Assembly: GCF_001904745.1 (NCBI RefSeq)
Contig: NZ_MRCD01000050.1
Coordinates: 1 to 62,214 of the forward strand
DNA: 62,214 nucleotides
Origin: Calothrix sp. HK-06
Lineage (GTDB): Bacteria > Cyanobacteriota > Cyanobacteriia > Cyanobacteriales > Nostocaceae
Reading direction: 5' to 3'
Shown piece by piece: positions 26,057-35,619 of the stretch; position 1 is the stretch's first letter, and each line of letters starts with the position of its first letter. The notes under the pieces are model-generated. The model did not search any database, was not told the DNA's origin, and worked only from the letters and a program-made list of their open reading frames with translations. The position numbers were made by a program, and so were the translations under genes.

Positions 26057-27052
26057 CTATTGAGTATTAGCTTTTTTAAATGGTGTTCGTTTTGGTTGCT
26101 GTTTTTTATTCTTAGATTTATTTTTCTCGTAATCAAGTTCTTTGAGCTTTTTCATAATGCGGTTAAAGTATTCTTGGAAATAGCTTTCCAGCGTCGTTGT
26201 CTCACTTACGTCAAATCCAAAGACTTTATAGACTTCATCCATTGAAGCATCAAGAGGCTTACCACTAGCTAGTACTTCTGTAAATGCCAGGCGGTCAGAA
26301 ACATTCCATCCCCACTGGAAAAATCGCAAGCCACCACGTACTATACGTAAAAGATTTATTGGCATTCGGGTAACACGCGCAGTTTTACCAGAAAGACGTT
26401 CGCATACACTAATAATTTCTTCAGCACTCCACGCACGAGTTCCAACTACTGGAAATGCTTTCTTAGAAGTTTCTGGAAGTTGTAGAGCGCGGACTGCGAA
26501 TTTAGCAATATCTTGTGTATCCATATAAGCAACAGGTGATGACGCTCCTGTTACCCAAACGGGTTGACCCTCTAAAATAGGTATTCCATACTGACCGATT
26601 AAACCTTGCATAAAGCCAGCAAGTTGCAGCACCGTATAATTTAAACCAGACTCAGCCAAATATAATTCTGTACACCGCTTAATTTCCATTAGTGGTACAT
26701 CTGGGTACTTATCGGCGTTTAAAATCGAAAATGTAATAAATCTTTCTACACAAGCTTTGTTAGCTGCTTGAATTAATGCGACTTTGCTATCCCAGTCAAT
26801 TTGCTTGATGCTTAACGAGTCAGTTGGACGGGCAGTTGCAGCATCAATTACAGCTGTCACACCTTCTAAGGCACGTTGCACGGTCTCAGGGTAGCATAAA
26901 TCTCCCCCCACTAACTCGGCGCCCCATTCTCTAAGGAATGCTGCTCTTTTAGCACTTCTGACTAGACAGCGCACCTTATACCCCTCATCGATAGCACGAC
27001 GAGCCACTTGTCTTCCCAAGGTGCCAGTGGCACCGACGATTAGTAATGTCAT
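26057..27052 (-). CDS. ycf39: Ycf39/HCF244 photosystem II assembly factor
   Basis: 331 residues, atypical short-chain dehydrogenase (NmrA-like). The Rossmann motif is LLIVGATGTLGRQVARRA. Family-specific blocks agree with Ycf39: CLVRSAKRAAFLREWGAELV, LQLAGFMQGLIGQYGIPIL, FFQWGWNVSDRLAFTEVLAS and TTLESYFQEYFNRI. With Hlip proteins, Ycf39 helps deliver chlorophyll to newly made D1 during PSII assembly on thylakoids. A Lys-rich tail (KNKSKNKKQQPKR) ends the protein. petM lies upstream on the same strand, an arrangement I recall from other cyanobacteria. Confidence 0.92.
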   Translation of the reverse strand: MTLLIVGATGTLGRQVARRAIDEGYKVRCLVRSAKRAAFLREWGAELVGGDLCYPETVQRALEGVTAVIDAATARPTDSLSIKQIDWDSKVALIQAANKACVERFITFSILNADKYPDVPLMEIKRCTELYLAESGLNYTVLQLAGFMQGLIGQYGIPILEGQPVWVTGASSPVAYMDTQDIAKFAVRALQLPETSKKAFPVVGTRAWSAEEIISVCERLSGKTARVTRMPINLLRIVRGGLRFFQWGWNVSDRLAFTEVLASGKPLDASMDEVYKVFGFDVSETTTLESYFQEYFNRIMKKLKELDYEKNKSKNKKQQPKRTPFKKANTQ

Positions 27053-27186
27053 CAGGGTTTGTTACGAAACTTTAAGCTTTATTAATAGAATCTTATCAGA
27101 ATGTAAGGGCTTTAACATAAAATGGCAACTTTTTTGACCAAGAAAAGTGCTGAGTGCTAAGTGCTGAGTTATGAGTTATGAGTTAT

Positions 27187-27308
27187 CTCACATCTTGCAG
27201 CATTCTCAATAAGCTTAAAGAAACCGGGCTTCTGTACGAAAAATCAACGTTTTATAGCAAAGTTTTTGTCAAGAAGCCCGGTTTCTAGGCAGGCGTGCAA
27301 GATGTGAG
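27187..27308. repeat. Nested inverted repeats around dispersed element copy B
   Basis: An outer perfect 13-bp inverted repeat, CTCACATCTTGCA (27187-27199) and TGCAAGATGTGAG (27296-27308), encloses copy B of the paired-palindrome element (27220-27285: GAAACCGGGCTTC...GAAGCCCGGTTTC). Short gagttatga repeats flank both sides. The whole could extrude as one large hairpin in the petM-ycf39 interval. Confidence 0.85.
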
Positions 27309-27364
27309 TTATGAATTATGAGTGTCTGTTTCCAACTCTTAACTCCTAACTCCTAACTTTACTA

Positions 27365-27472
27365 TTATTCTTCTTCTGCTCCTTGGATTTTTAGCAGTGC
27401 TTGACCAAGACCCCAACCTAAGAAAATCAAGCTGAAGGGTAATATTGCTGCTGCAAATAGTTCGCCGCTCAT
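27365..27472 (-). CDS. petM: Cytochrome b6f complex subunit VII (PetM)
   Basis: A 35-residue single-span thylakoid membrane protein: it opens [20 protein letters not shown] and ends in IQGAEEE. It is a small structural subunit of the cytochrome b6f complex. Length and sequence are as expected for cyanobacterial PetM. AAGGAG lies 9 bases upstream of the ATG at 27472. ycf39 follows 312 bp downstream on the same strand, with a large palindromic repeat between. Confidence 0.95.
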   Translation of the reverse strand: MSGELFAAAILPFSLIFLGWGLGQALLKIQGAEEE

Positions 27473-27694
27473 TTCTTAATACTCCTTTACAAAACTTTTA
27501 CTTCGATTTTAATTTTATCAGATGCCCACTCTAAGCGTTCGGGAACCTGTGAATTGTAGTTAGTGACTAGTACTTGTATGCAGCACAGGTGCCTCGTTAG
27601 TGCCACATTGGGATGCAAAATTGATGGAAGAAAGCGCTGTTTTGAGGCGATTTGATTGTAAATATATATAGAAAAACTTTAAACATAACAACTT

Positions 27695-28243
27695 ATGCAG
27701 TCGATGAGTAACTTTAGTGTGGCATTTTTTAAACTATCTGTAGCTACTTTTACTGGTATTTTATTAAGTTCTATTCCCAATTACTTACATCAACCTGTCC
27801 ACGCACAAACATTAGCTGTCGTCAAGCCTTCAAATTTGCCTTTAGATTTAAATATGTTGAAAAATCCTGTAGGTGTCACAACAGCTAATACCTTTAATCA
27901 AGATAAATCAACAGTTCCTAGTTTGTGGTGGGCAAAAGAAAATTCGGAGACTAAATTACTTGATAATTGGATAGCTTACCCTGCAACTACACAAACTTCT
28001 GCGCGTGTCGATTTAATTGTGAATCAGCAAGTTTGGAGTGTTCTTGATTATCTTGAACGCTACCAGTTTATAAATCGTTTAGGTTATGATGCACGCAGTC
28101 ATGGTTATAATGTTCGAGTTTTTAATTATCAACAAGAACTTCTTGGGACTTACACTTGTAATTTTACGGCAAGTCCTGCAAATTGTCGAATTAACATGAA
28201 TAATCAAAACCGTTTTCGGATACGTCCCTCAACACCAGTTTAA
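27695..28243 (+). CDS. Exported cyanobacterial protein of unknown function
   Basis: 182 residues, or 179 if the fourth-codon ATG is used. It begins with a signal peptide ending HQPVHAQTL. The mature part has a short region SLWWAKENSETKLLDNWIAY, then VDLIVNQQVWSVLDYLERYQFINRLG, and a C-terminal pair of Cys (GTYTCNF and PANCRI) likely to form a disulfide. I recall similar exported proteins in many filamentous cyanobacteria, none with a known role. It is divergent from petM and likely periplasmic. Confidence 0.6.
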   Translation: MQSMSNFSVAFFKLSVATFTGILLSSIPNYLHQPVHAQTLAVVKPSNLPLDLNMLKNPVGVTTANTFNQDKSTVPSLWWAKENSETKLLDNWIAYPATTQTSARVDLIVNQQVWSVLDYLERYQFINRLGYDARSHGYNVRVFNYQQELLGTYTCNFTASPANCRINMNNQNRFRIRPSTPV

Positions 28244-28345
28244 TTATACTGTGAGCGGTTGAGAAATAAAATGAATGAAATCGCCATTAGTCATTAGCCA
28301 TTAGCTAAAAGCTAAAAGCTAACCGCTTGGAGTATAATGATACAT

Positions 28346-29506
28346 TTAAGATTTTTTCATTGTCTCTAATAAATTAATATACTGCTGTTCTACTTCGACT
28401 GGCAAAGGAAGTATAAATTCACTTTTATCGAGGATATTTTGGCTTATTATTAATGAGCTACGCAATGCTTCTGGAATTTGTGATGTTTCTATTTTTATAG
28501 GTATTGGTGAGTGAGTTCGAGTACGTGTTGCTATTTGTCTAGCTATTTTTGGTTGCCATAAGAAATTAATCCATTGTGTTAAAAGTTCTTGCTGGCTTTG
28601 GCGCCCACTGGGACTAACCCATAAGTCTGCTGATTGAGCAGTGCCAGACTGCGGTACAATTACTGCAAGATCTCGATAGTTAGCAAGGGCTGGTAATATA
28701 TCTTGTGACCAACCAACTGCGGCTAATGTGTCACCCATTAATAAAGGTTCTATATATTGAGTCGAACCGTAAAATTTAACTTGTTGGTTTAACTTGTTTA
28801 ATTCGTTTTCTAATTCGGTAATAGATTTTAAATCAGTTTCATTATAAGATTTATTCAATTTTTTTAAAACTAAACCAATAACTTCACGTGGATGATTTAA
28901 CAATGAAATTCGGGCGCGTAATTCTGGGTGCCATAAATCAGCCCAGTCTTTGATTGGCGCCCACTTTTTTTCCTCAAATTTATCGCGACGGTAAACAATA
29001 ACTGTATTGCCCCAACTGTAAGGGGCGCCCCAAATTTTACCCTGTGGGTCTACAAATCCTTTATCGTTGCGCGTGACTAATTCCTTATATTGTTTAGGCA
29101 AAACTGACCACTGTTGAACTTTACTTACATCTATCGGTTGAATTAATTTTTTTTCTATTGCGCCTCTCAGCCAATAATCACCTAAAGTCAGTAAATCAGT
29201 CGAAATTTTATTATCATTACCTGAATTCCCAAATTGTAGGCGCCGAAACCACTCAAATAAATTGTTTTTTGGCTGAGTAGGTTTTTGCCAATTTTCAAGC
29301 TTATTAAATACATCTTCAAATTGCTCAACCAGCGCAATATTAATATCTGTATTCGATTTTAAAGTCCGACGAAATTCATCAACCACCTGAGCAGGAAGTG
29401 AATTTTTTAATAACTCTACAGTTAATCTAGTCTTATTATCAGAACATCCTATCAGCAACTGCGAGGATATTGCACTAGTACCAATTAAAAAAGAACGTCT
29501 GTCCAT
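28346..29506 (-). CDS. Extracellular solute-binding lipoprotein (PotD/spermidine-like)
   Basis: 386 residues. It opens MDRRSFLIGTSAI with a twin-Arg-containing signal and a lipobox LLIGCSDN, so it is probably exported and lipid-anchored. The body resembles group 2 substrate-binding proteins of polyamine/iron-type ABC transporters: WGNTVIVYRRDKF, WADLWHPELRARISLLNHPR, LAAVGWSQDI, ADLWVSPSG and WINFLWQP. No transporter permease or ATPase gene is adjacent, so the partner is elsewhere and the substrate is unknown. Confidence 0.8.
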   Translation of the reverse strand: MDRRSFLIGTSAISSQLLIGCSDNKTRLTVELLKNSLPAQVVDEFRRTLKSNTDINIALVEQFEDVFNKLENWQKPTQPKNNLFEWFRRLQFGNSGNDNKISTDLLTLGDYWLRGAIEKKLIQPIDVSKVQQWSVLPKQYKELVTRNDKGFVDPQGKIWGAPYSWGNTVIVYRRDKFEEKKWAPIKDWADLWHPELRARISLLNHPREVIGLVLKKLNKSYNETDLKSITELENELNKLNQQVKFYGSTQYIEPLLMGDTLAAVGWSQDILPALANYRDLAVIVPQSGTAQSADLWVSPSGRQSQQELLTQWINFLWQPKIARQIATRTRTHSPIPIKIETSQIPEALRSSLIISQNILDKSEFILPLPVEVEQQYINLLETMKKS

Positions 29507-29566
29507 TAATTTTAAGTTTGAGGTTTTAGATAAATTGTATGGTGGGCAGTGCCCACCCTACTACTA

Positions 29567-29842
29567 CTAACTTTGACGTGCTTGCTTGACCATTGAAATT
29601 AATGTGTGGTGAGCATCTTCAGAATCTTGAAGAACATGGTCAAAATTTATACGTAAAGGTACATTCTCGCCGTTAACTTGGGCGTTAATATCCATTCCCG
29701 TGGCATCTATTGCTTGCATTTGAGCAGCTTGCGCTTCTTTTAAACCACCAAAAGCTTGAGCATATAGAAGTACAGCGTTGCTGTGGTCGTCGTTCATATG
29801 TTGGCATATTCGAGAACTTACTTCTATGGTAATTTCTGACAT
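29567..29842 (-). CDS. DUF2470 family protein
   Basis: A 91-residue soluble protein. ICQHMNDDHSNAVLLYAQAFG followed by AIDATGMDINAQV is the DUF2470 signature, a domain also found at the C-terminus of some haem-oxygenase-like or flavin-reductase-like (split-barrel) proteins. It is free-standing here. The His/Asp-rich HMNDDH motif could contact a tetrapyrrole or metal, but this is a guess. A ggtgggcagtgcccacc palindrome (about 29541-29558) follows its stop and may terminate it. Confidence 0.75.
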   Translation of the reverse strand: MSEITIEVSSRICQHMNDDHSNAVLLYAQAFGGLKEAQAAQMQAIDATGMDINAQVNGENVPLRINFDHVLQDSEDAHHTLISMVKQARQS

Positions 29843-30231
29843 GATGGCTAAAACTCCATACGTTGTTTTCTATGGAAACTGAGAAACCGGGTTTCTTTAG
29901 GATATCTTGTAATAAAATTATGAATTTGGGTAGAAGCCCGGTTTCTTTTGCGTAGCGACATTGAGTGTACTCAATAATACATTAATCCTAGTGTGCAGGT
30001 TTAAATTATACTAGAGATGTTTAAGCTTTGTGTTTGAGCCATACTAGAAATTACTGGGTATCTCAACTATACTCTTTGAGGTAAGCGATTAGAGTTACGG
30101 TTGAGTACGGTTGAAGAGACATGCAGTAATTTTTACTGTTTTTTCCTGAAAATCACTCACAAAGGGTGTAGCCAAGAATAATTAGATAGACAAAAAATAT
30201 TTGTTGATAAATTATTAAAAAGTTAAAACTG
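29843..30231. other. Intergenic region with dispersed element copy C
   Basis: Copy C of the paired-palindrome element lies at 29883-29945, in the reverse orientation to copies A, D and E, judged by its spacer (TTGTAATAAAATT). The remaining ~290 bases before the phosphatase gene hold direct repeats of gagt(t)acggttga at about 30091-30113 and nothing else recognisable. Confidence 0.6.
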
Positions 30232-30993
30232 ATGAGCGCCGAAAGCCACCGTAGAATTGTGATTGGGGATGTTCACGGTCACTACAAGGGACTGATGACG
30301 CTAATGGATGCTATTTCTCCAACTTCTGATGACTCAATTTATTTTCTTGGAGATTTAATTGACCGAGGCCCTCAAAGTGCTGAGGTCGTGTCTTTTGTGA
30401 TGGAAAATGAGTACCATTGTTTGCTTGGCAACCACGAGCAGATGCTGGTTAATATCTTGACACAAGGACGTAATCCGGCGCCAGTTGTACAAGCGTGGTT
30501 ATACAGTGGAGGTCAAGCCACGGTAGCTTCTTACGAGCAAGGGATTGTGCCTTATGAGCATGTAGAGTGGTTTTCTAGTTTGCCTACATATATAGATTTA
30601 GGAGATGTTTTGCTTGTTCATGCTGGTGTTGACCCTTTTATGCCTTTAGAAAATCAAACTAGTGAACAGCTATGTTGGATACGTGATGAATTTCACAGTA
30701 TTCAAAAGCCTTATTTCCCTGACAAGCTAATTATTATTGGTCATACTATTACTTTTACTATGCCCGGTGTGGCGCCTGGTCAATTGGCTCAAGGTAGAGG
30801 TTGGCTTGATATTGACACAGGCGCGTATCATCCTCGTAGTGGTTGGTTAACTGGCTTAGACATCACCAACGGCATAGCATATCAAGTTAATGTACTCAAG
30901 AAAATAAAGCGGGTTTTACCGATGGAAGAATTAGTCGTGCATGTGAATCCTAACGATATGAGATACACTCATCCGTCAAAGCGCAGAGCTTAA
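30232..30993 (+). CDS. PPP-family serine/threonine protein phosphatase
   Basis: A 253-residue metallophosphatase. Metal-ligand motifs are in order: GDVHG (GDxHG), GDLIDRG (GDxxDRG), LLGNHEQ (GNHE), HAGVD and GHT. Length and order fit bacterial PPP phosphatases that dephosphorylate phospho-Ser/Thr or dinucleotide tetraphosphates. It might act against kinases such as the one at the left edge, but there is no direct link. The gene is single and convergent with the M48 protease gene (29 bp apart). Confidence 0.88.
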   Translation: MSAESHRRIVIGDVHGHYKGLMTLMDAISPTSDDSIYFLGDLIDRGPQSAEVVSFVMENEYHCLLGNHEQMLVNILTQGRNPAPVVQAWLYSGGQATVASYEQGIVPYEHVEWFSSLPTYIDLGDVLLVHAGVDPFMPLENQTSEQLCWIRDEFHSIQKPYFPDKLIIIGHTITFTMPGVAPGQLAQGRGWLDIDTGAYHPRSGWLTGLDITNGIAYQVNVLKKIKRVLPMEELVVHVNPNDMRYTHPSKRRA

Positions 30994-31022
30994 TAGTTTG
31001 ATTTTGATTATATTTTTACCAG

Positions 31023-31880
31023 TTAGCGTAACGAACGAGTGTTAGCTCGATATGTAGCTGTATCTAACCCAGCATTACCATTAGTAGGTTGAGTGTCGAT
31101 AAGGCGCCTAAGAGCAACAACACGGTCACCAGCACCAGGGTGAGTACTCAAAAAAGCCGGAGTTGAACCTTTTGAGTTTTTTTGAAGTTTTTGCATAAAC
31201 GAAACCATCGCGGACTGAGCATAACCCGCACGACCTAAAGTTCTTAAACCTCGTCTATCAGCATCAAATTCATCTTGACGACTACGAGGAAGATTAAGGG
31301 CAAGATTTACACCCAAGCCAACAATTTGATTACGGTCTACACCTGCTGCGGTTGCAATACCACTGGCAATGGCTTGTTGTCGCATTTGACTGAGTAGGTG
31401 TTTCCCACCAATATGTCCAATTTCATGCGCGATAACGCTTGCTAATTCAGCTTCGTTATCTGCTGCTTTAATCAAACCTGTATGAACATAAACAAAACCT
31501 CCTGTAGTCGCGAAGGCATTAATACTGTCTTCATCAACTACTTGGAATGTGTATTTAAGATTTGGACGGTCAGTAAACGGAACGAGACGCTGACCGATGT
31601 TTTGAACGTAACGATTAATTTCTGAATTACGAGAAAGCCGAACTTCACTACCCAGAATTTGCTGGTTCATTTGTTGACCCAGTTGAAATTCTTGCTGAGA
31701 TGATATATTAGATAGCTGGAATACTTGTACACCGCGAATTAACAGTGGTAGAAAGTCCAGCGCTTGGGATGGTTTCCCCGTACCCAAAAACAGTGACAAA
31801 GCGACTGCTACTGAGATTAGCGGGTATATAAAGCGGCGCCTTACAGAAAAGAAATTGCGAGAATTGTATTGCCAATTCAT
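31023..31880 (-). CDS. M48-family zinc metalloprotease
   Basis: 285 residues from ATG 31880 (MNWQYNSRNFFSVRRRF). Longer open frames upstream run through dispersed element copy D and are not coding. A signal/anchor segment (FIYPLISVAVALSLFLGTG) is followed by an M48 domain: the zinc motif HEIGHIGGKH, the third ligand in DEFDADRRGL, and HPGAGDR near the C-terminus. Such BepA/LoiP-like proteases act in the periplasm or on the outer membrane. GAGG lies 10 bases upstream. Confidence 0.88.
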   Translation of the reverse strand: MNWQYNSRNFFSVRRRFIYPLISVAVALSLFLGTGKPSQALDFLPLLIRGVQVFQLSNISSQQEFQLGQQMNQQILGSEVRLSRNSEINRYVQNIGQRLVPFTDRPNLKYTFQVVDEDSINAFATTGGFVYVHTGLIKAADNEAELASVIAHEIGHIGGKHLLSQMRQQAIASGIATAAGVDRNQIVGLGVNLALNLPRSRQDEFDADRRGLRTLGRAGYAQSAMVSFMQKLQKNSKGSTPAFLSTHPGAGDRVVALRRLIDTQPTNGNAGLDTATYRANTRSLR

Positions 31881-32100
31881 CCAAAAATTACCTCGATAAC
31901 CTTCCGGGCTTAGATGTGTTTTGATAGAACGTAAGGGTATATGACGGCTTCTTGAGCCAATAAGTTGCATCAAAGACCCTATTACACATACTTTAGCCAA
32001 CACGATACGTATGTTGCTACTACCGAGCCTGAAGAATATTCGCGCTCGTATCTTAATCAGCTTGACGAAATGCAGGCTATAGAGTTTAACATTACTCGAA

Positions 32101-32164
32101 GAAACCGGGTTTCTATGTAAAATGTCGTTTTTAGTACAATATTTCAATAAAGAAACCGGGTTTC
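32101..32164. repeat. Dispersed paired palindrome element, copy D
   Basis: GAAACCGGGTTTC units at 32101-32113 and 32152-32164 flank a 38-bp spacer, TATGTAAAATG...AGTACAATATTT. The element sits in the divergent region between the M48 protease and DUF4330 genes. Confidence 0.85.
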
Positions 32165-32251
32165 TTGTGATACACTTTCGCATGACTTAACAGAACTGAA
32201 TATTATTGTTTTGCACGATTATCGATTACTCGTTCTCAGAGGAAGTTTTTT

Positions 32252-32779
32252 ATGGCTATTTTAGACTCTAAAGGCCGCTTGTTCGGCAAATTCAACCTTC
32301 TTGATGTCGGTGCCGTCTTCGTTATCTTATTAGTGGTTATTAGTATATTTTTCTTTCCAGGCACCACAGGTTCGGTTGCCCAGGTCAACAGCAAAACTGT
32401 ACCTATTGAAGTTGACTTAGTTGTGCGAGGGTTAAATGTCCGCGACCCACAGCGCTTAGTTGAGAAAGATTTTCGTAAAGGTGGTAAAACTAAAGTCATT
32501 ATCCGTAACCAACCCTATGGAGAAATTGCAATTAAGTCCGTACAAGAACTACCTCGGACTTTGAGCGTTCCCCAACCTGATGGTTCACTCAAAGAATTAC
32601 CCGACCCAAGAAAAAATAACTTTAGCACCGATATGCTTTTAACCCTAGAGGGTAAAGCTAATTTAACCGACGGTGGTCCTGTACTTGGTAATAGTAAAGT
32701 TAAAATCGGTATGCCTTTTGAATTAGAGGGCTTTAATTACAATTTTAATGCCACTGTTATTGATATTCGTTTACCTTAA
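32252..32779 (+). CDS. DUF4330 family membrane-anchored protein
   Basis: 175 residues. The N-terminus, MAILDSKGRLFGKFNLLDVG, leads into one transmembrane segment (AVFVILLVVISIFFF); the rest is a beta-rich domain. This is the standard arrangement of the cyanobacterial DUF4330 family. Motifs include VVRGLNVRD and KVKIGMPFELEG. The soluble domain probably faces the periplasm or lumen. Function unknown. AGGAAG lies upstream of the ATG. It is divergent from the M48 protease. Confidence 0.8.
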   Translation: MAILDSKGRLFGKFNLLDVGAVFVILLVVISIFFFPGTTGSVAQVNSKTVPIEVDLVVRGLNVRDPQRLVEKDFRKGGKTKVIIRNQPYGEIAIKSVQELPRTLSVPQPDGSLKELPDPRKNNFSTDMLLTLEGKANLTDGGPVLGNSKVKIGMPFELEGFNYNFNATVIDIRLP

Positions 32780-33145
32780 TAATTATCATTAGTCGCGTAG
32801 CAATTGTCATTCTGAGCGTAGCGTAATGCGAAGCATTTGCCGGAGGCTAGAATCTAAGCTTTATACTTATACATTAGATGCTACCCTGCGGGAAATCCTC
32901 CGGATTACACTGCGTTCAGCATGACATAAAAAAACAACTTAATGCGTCCAGAATGACATTTTGGAACAGTTTTAAAATATTTTTTTAAATAATAATTAGA
33001 TAATAATTTATTGAATTTGTAGCTTTTAGTATTTTCTCTTTTTAATACTTGCGCTTTTTTATAATGACTATCGGAAATATGTTAATCTTTAAGTATAAAC
33101 GTATAAATAAGTGTCATTTTTATTACAAGCTACTTAAATATCCCA
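32780..33145. other. Intergenic region with cattctgagcgtagcg-type repeat
   Basis: At about 32806-32930 lies a broken inverted repeat (cattctgagcgtagcg ... gcgttcagcatgac) with internal aatctaag and ggaaatcctccgg pieces. This is a degenerate copy of a repeat class common in cyanobacterial spacers. The remainder is AT-rich, with no ORF. Confidence 0.5.
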
Positions 33146-33568
33146 ATGCTACCATTTGAATTTGTTGTCATTGGTAAACCAGTTTCTTATCAAACAAAAG
33201 AACGTAAACGTTTACAAACTTGGAAACAGAAGGTTCGTTCGGCATCTGTTGGTCTTTGGGGTAGTCAGGCGCCTTTGGGGGAGTATATACAAGTAACAAT
33301 TACTCACTATTATGATGCTCCTTATGGAGATGAGTCAGCGGTTCCAGACAGTGATAATATTGTTAAGCCAGTAAGAGATGCGCTGAATGGAGTTATTTAT
33401 GTAGATGATTACCAAATCACAGATTTTGTCAGCAGAAGACGTAATCTTAATGGTTCTTTTCGGGTTCGCGGTTTATCTGCTGTTCTTGCTGAAGCATTTT
33501 GTCAAGGTCAAGAATTTTTGCACATTGTTATTGATATGGCGCCTGACCCTAAAGATTTAGCCGCTTAA
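33146..33568 (+). CDS. RusA-family Holliday junction resolvase
   Basis: A 140-residue homologue of RusA endonuclease. The hallmark acidic/basic block is present: DSDNIVKPVRDALNGVIYVD then DYQI, giving the catalytic Asp residues and the Lys. RusA enzymes cleave four-way DNA junctions; many are of phage origin. No other phage gene is nearby. The following gene (89 bp after its stop) encodes a PD-(D/E)XK-like protein, which may be a partner. Confidence 0.85.
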   Translation: MLPFEFVVIGKPVSYQTKERKRLQTWKQKVRSASVGLWGSQAPLGEYIQVTITHYYDAPYGDESAVPDSDNIVKPVRDALNGVIYVDDYQITDFVSRRRNLNGSFRVRGLSAVLAEAFCQGQEFLHIVIDMAPDPKDLAA

Positions 33569-33656
33569 ACGAAAATTAGGATGTATTAGTTCATACGAAG
33601 CTATTTTTTAAGTGCTGTTACAATACCATATAGCAAGTGAAATTTTTTATACTCCT

Positions 33657-33962
33657 ATGAATACTTCTATCCATCAAAATAATCTTGAACACAAACGAGT
33701 GTTAAAACTAGCACGCGAGTACCGTGAACAAGGTTACTCAGTTTGCATCTACCCTTCTGCTGATAAATTACCATCTAAATTAGCAGATTGTTCGCTTGAT
33801 TTGATAGCTAAAAATGGTGAGAAAGTAGTTGCTGCTAATGTACGTTCACGCGAAAGTTTGAGTCTTAATGGTTCACTTTCTTTGCTCAAAATTAGTGAAT
33901 GTGTTAAAGAAATCCCAGGTTGGGAATTTGAACTGGTTGTTACTAATGCTCGTAAGAAATAA
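33657..33962 (+). CDS. PD-(D/E)XK-like protein with degenerate active site
   Basis: 101 residues from ATG 33657. The pattern REQGYSVCIYPSADKLP, CSLDLIAKNGEKVVAANVRS and GWEFELVVTN matches a cyanobacterial family related to PD-(D/E)XK nucleases. In that family I recall D-L-(I/L)-A ... V-(E)-V-K-S-R as the catalytic strand. Here the expected Glu-x-Lys reads Asn-x-Arg (ANVRSR), so nuclease activity is doubtful, although the Asp remains. It follows a RusA gene on the same strand. It could be a DNA-binding or regulatory remnant. Confidence 0.55.
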   Translation: MNTSIHQNNLEHKRVLKLAREYREQGYSVCIYPSADKLPSKLADCSLDLIAKNGEKVVAANVRSRESLSLNGSLSLLKISECVKEIPGWEFELVVTNARKK

Positions 33963-34013
33963 AAGAAATTAAGAAACCTGGTTTTTTGAAGAAACCAAGT
34001 TTCTCTGAGATAT

Positions 34014-35009
34014 TCAATCTACAACCATTGTTAAACCTGTTTGTGCTGAACGCAAAGCTGCTTCGGCAACTTTCATGGTATATAAACTTTGTTCTGGAGT
34101 TACATATAGTTCGGCGCCTGTCAAGAGGTGGTCTAATACCATGCTTGTATCTTTTGTAAACAATCCTTTACGGTTGAGTGGTTCAATCGGTATTGTTCCG
34201 TCACGACGTACCATTTGACCAGTATCTTCGTTAAAAATTATGCCCCCGTGTTCACCGTGAATTTCAAATTTACGTTCGTTTTGCCAAAGAGTTTCACCTT
34301 TGGCATAAATAACTTGTCCTAATAGTCCGCTTTCAAACGAAAGTTGGGCGACACAAAAACAACCTTGGAAATAGTCATCTTCAATTTGCCAGAAGCGCTG
34401 GTGACAATTTACCGTTAAAACTTTACCAAATAAATCTGTAAAACGATGTAGCCTAGACAAGGCGCCCATAAACGGAAACCCAAACGACTCATGGTTATAA
34501 GTCCATTTGCGTGGGGCAGGATGCTGAGGTTTGATAGTGTTATAACGAACATAGAATAGCTGCCCAACTTCTGATATGTGTTGTTTAATGGCTTGATGTA
34601 AACCACCCAGAAGTTCTATATGCTCAACGTGGAGCAGTAAATTTTTGTATGAAGCTAAAGCTATAAGTTCAGTAGCTCCGACAGCATTGAGTGCTAAAGG
34701 GTATTCAACTACAACATGCTTTCCTGACTCCAACGCTGCACGAACTATTGCGCTATGCTCACTGTTTATCGTCGATACAATAATTAAATCTATACCTGTT
34801 GACTCTACCAGTTGCTGCCATGAGTCTATTGCTTGCGCTTGATAAGACGCTGCAAATACTTCGGTACGCGCTTTTTCGGCGCCTGCAACTGCTACTAAAT
34901 TTGCTCTTTCATCTTGCAGCAATGCTTCTGCCCGTAGCTTTGCCGCATATCCCGTACCAACTAAGCCGACATTTATACGCTTAGTCGGATTATGTCCTAA
35001 ATCGTACAT
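34014..35009 (-). CDS. bvdR: Biliverdin reductase-like Gfo/Idh/MocA oxidoreductase
   Basis: A 331-residue NAD(P)-dependent reductase. The Rossmann start is INVGLVGTGYAAKLRAEALL. Blocks ESGKHVVVEYPLALN and LLLHVEHIELLGGLHQAIKQ, with YNTIKPQHPAPRKWTYNHE and GALSRLHRFTDLFGKV, resemble cyanobacterial biliverdin reductase (BvdR) rather than generic sugar dehydrogenases. BvdR makes bilirubin from biliverdin and influences phycobilisome pigments. Neighbouring petF is divergent (277 bp); ferredoxin is the electron donor of haem oxygenase and bilin reductases, so the neighbourhood is suggestive only. Confidence 0.72.
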   Translation of the reverse strand: MYDLGHNPTKRINVGLVGTGYAAKLRAEALLQDERANLVAVAGAEKARTEVFAASYQAQAIDSWQQLVESTGIDLIIVSTINSEHSAIVRAALESGKHVVVEYPLALNAVGATELIALASYKNLLLHVEHIELLGGLHQAIKQHISEVGQLFYVRYNTIKPQHPAPRKWTYNHESFGFPFMGALSRLHRFTDLFGKVLTVNCHQRFWQIEDDYFQGCFCVAQLSFESGLLGQVIYAKGETLWQNERKFEIHGEHGGIIFNEDTGQMVRRDGTIPIEPLNRKGLFTKDTSMVLDHLLTGAELYVTPEQSLYTMKVAEAALRSAQTGLTMVVD

Positions 35010-35178
35010 TACTACTACGCCAATAATGTTGATGAATTTATCACTTGAGTATAAATTTACTTGATGATTTTACTTTGTATCAGTAAATAATATAAACAAA
35101 ACTTATCGGTCAGAAGTAACTAAATTTCATTACTAATCGCGTCAAATTTCCGGTTACATAGTGATGTTTTTCTCGTAG

Positions 35179-35580
<402 letters not shown>

Positions 35581-35619
35581 TAGAAACGCGAATATTAAGT
35601 AGGAAAATATAGATAGCAT

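Noticed and set aside
31881-32183. N-terminal extension of the M48 protease (101 residues)
   Set aside because: It reads through dispersed element copy D and lacks any conserved sequence; the ATG at 31880 opens the signal peptide.
33146-33962. Prophage remnant because of RusA
   Set aside because: No integrase, capsid, tail, terminase or attachment repeats nearby; neighbours are ordinary chromosomal genes.
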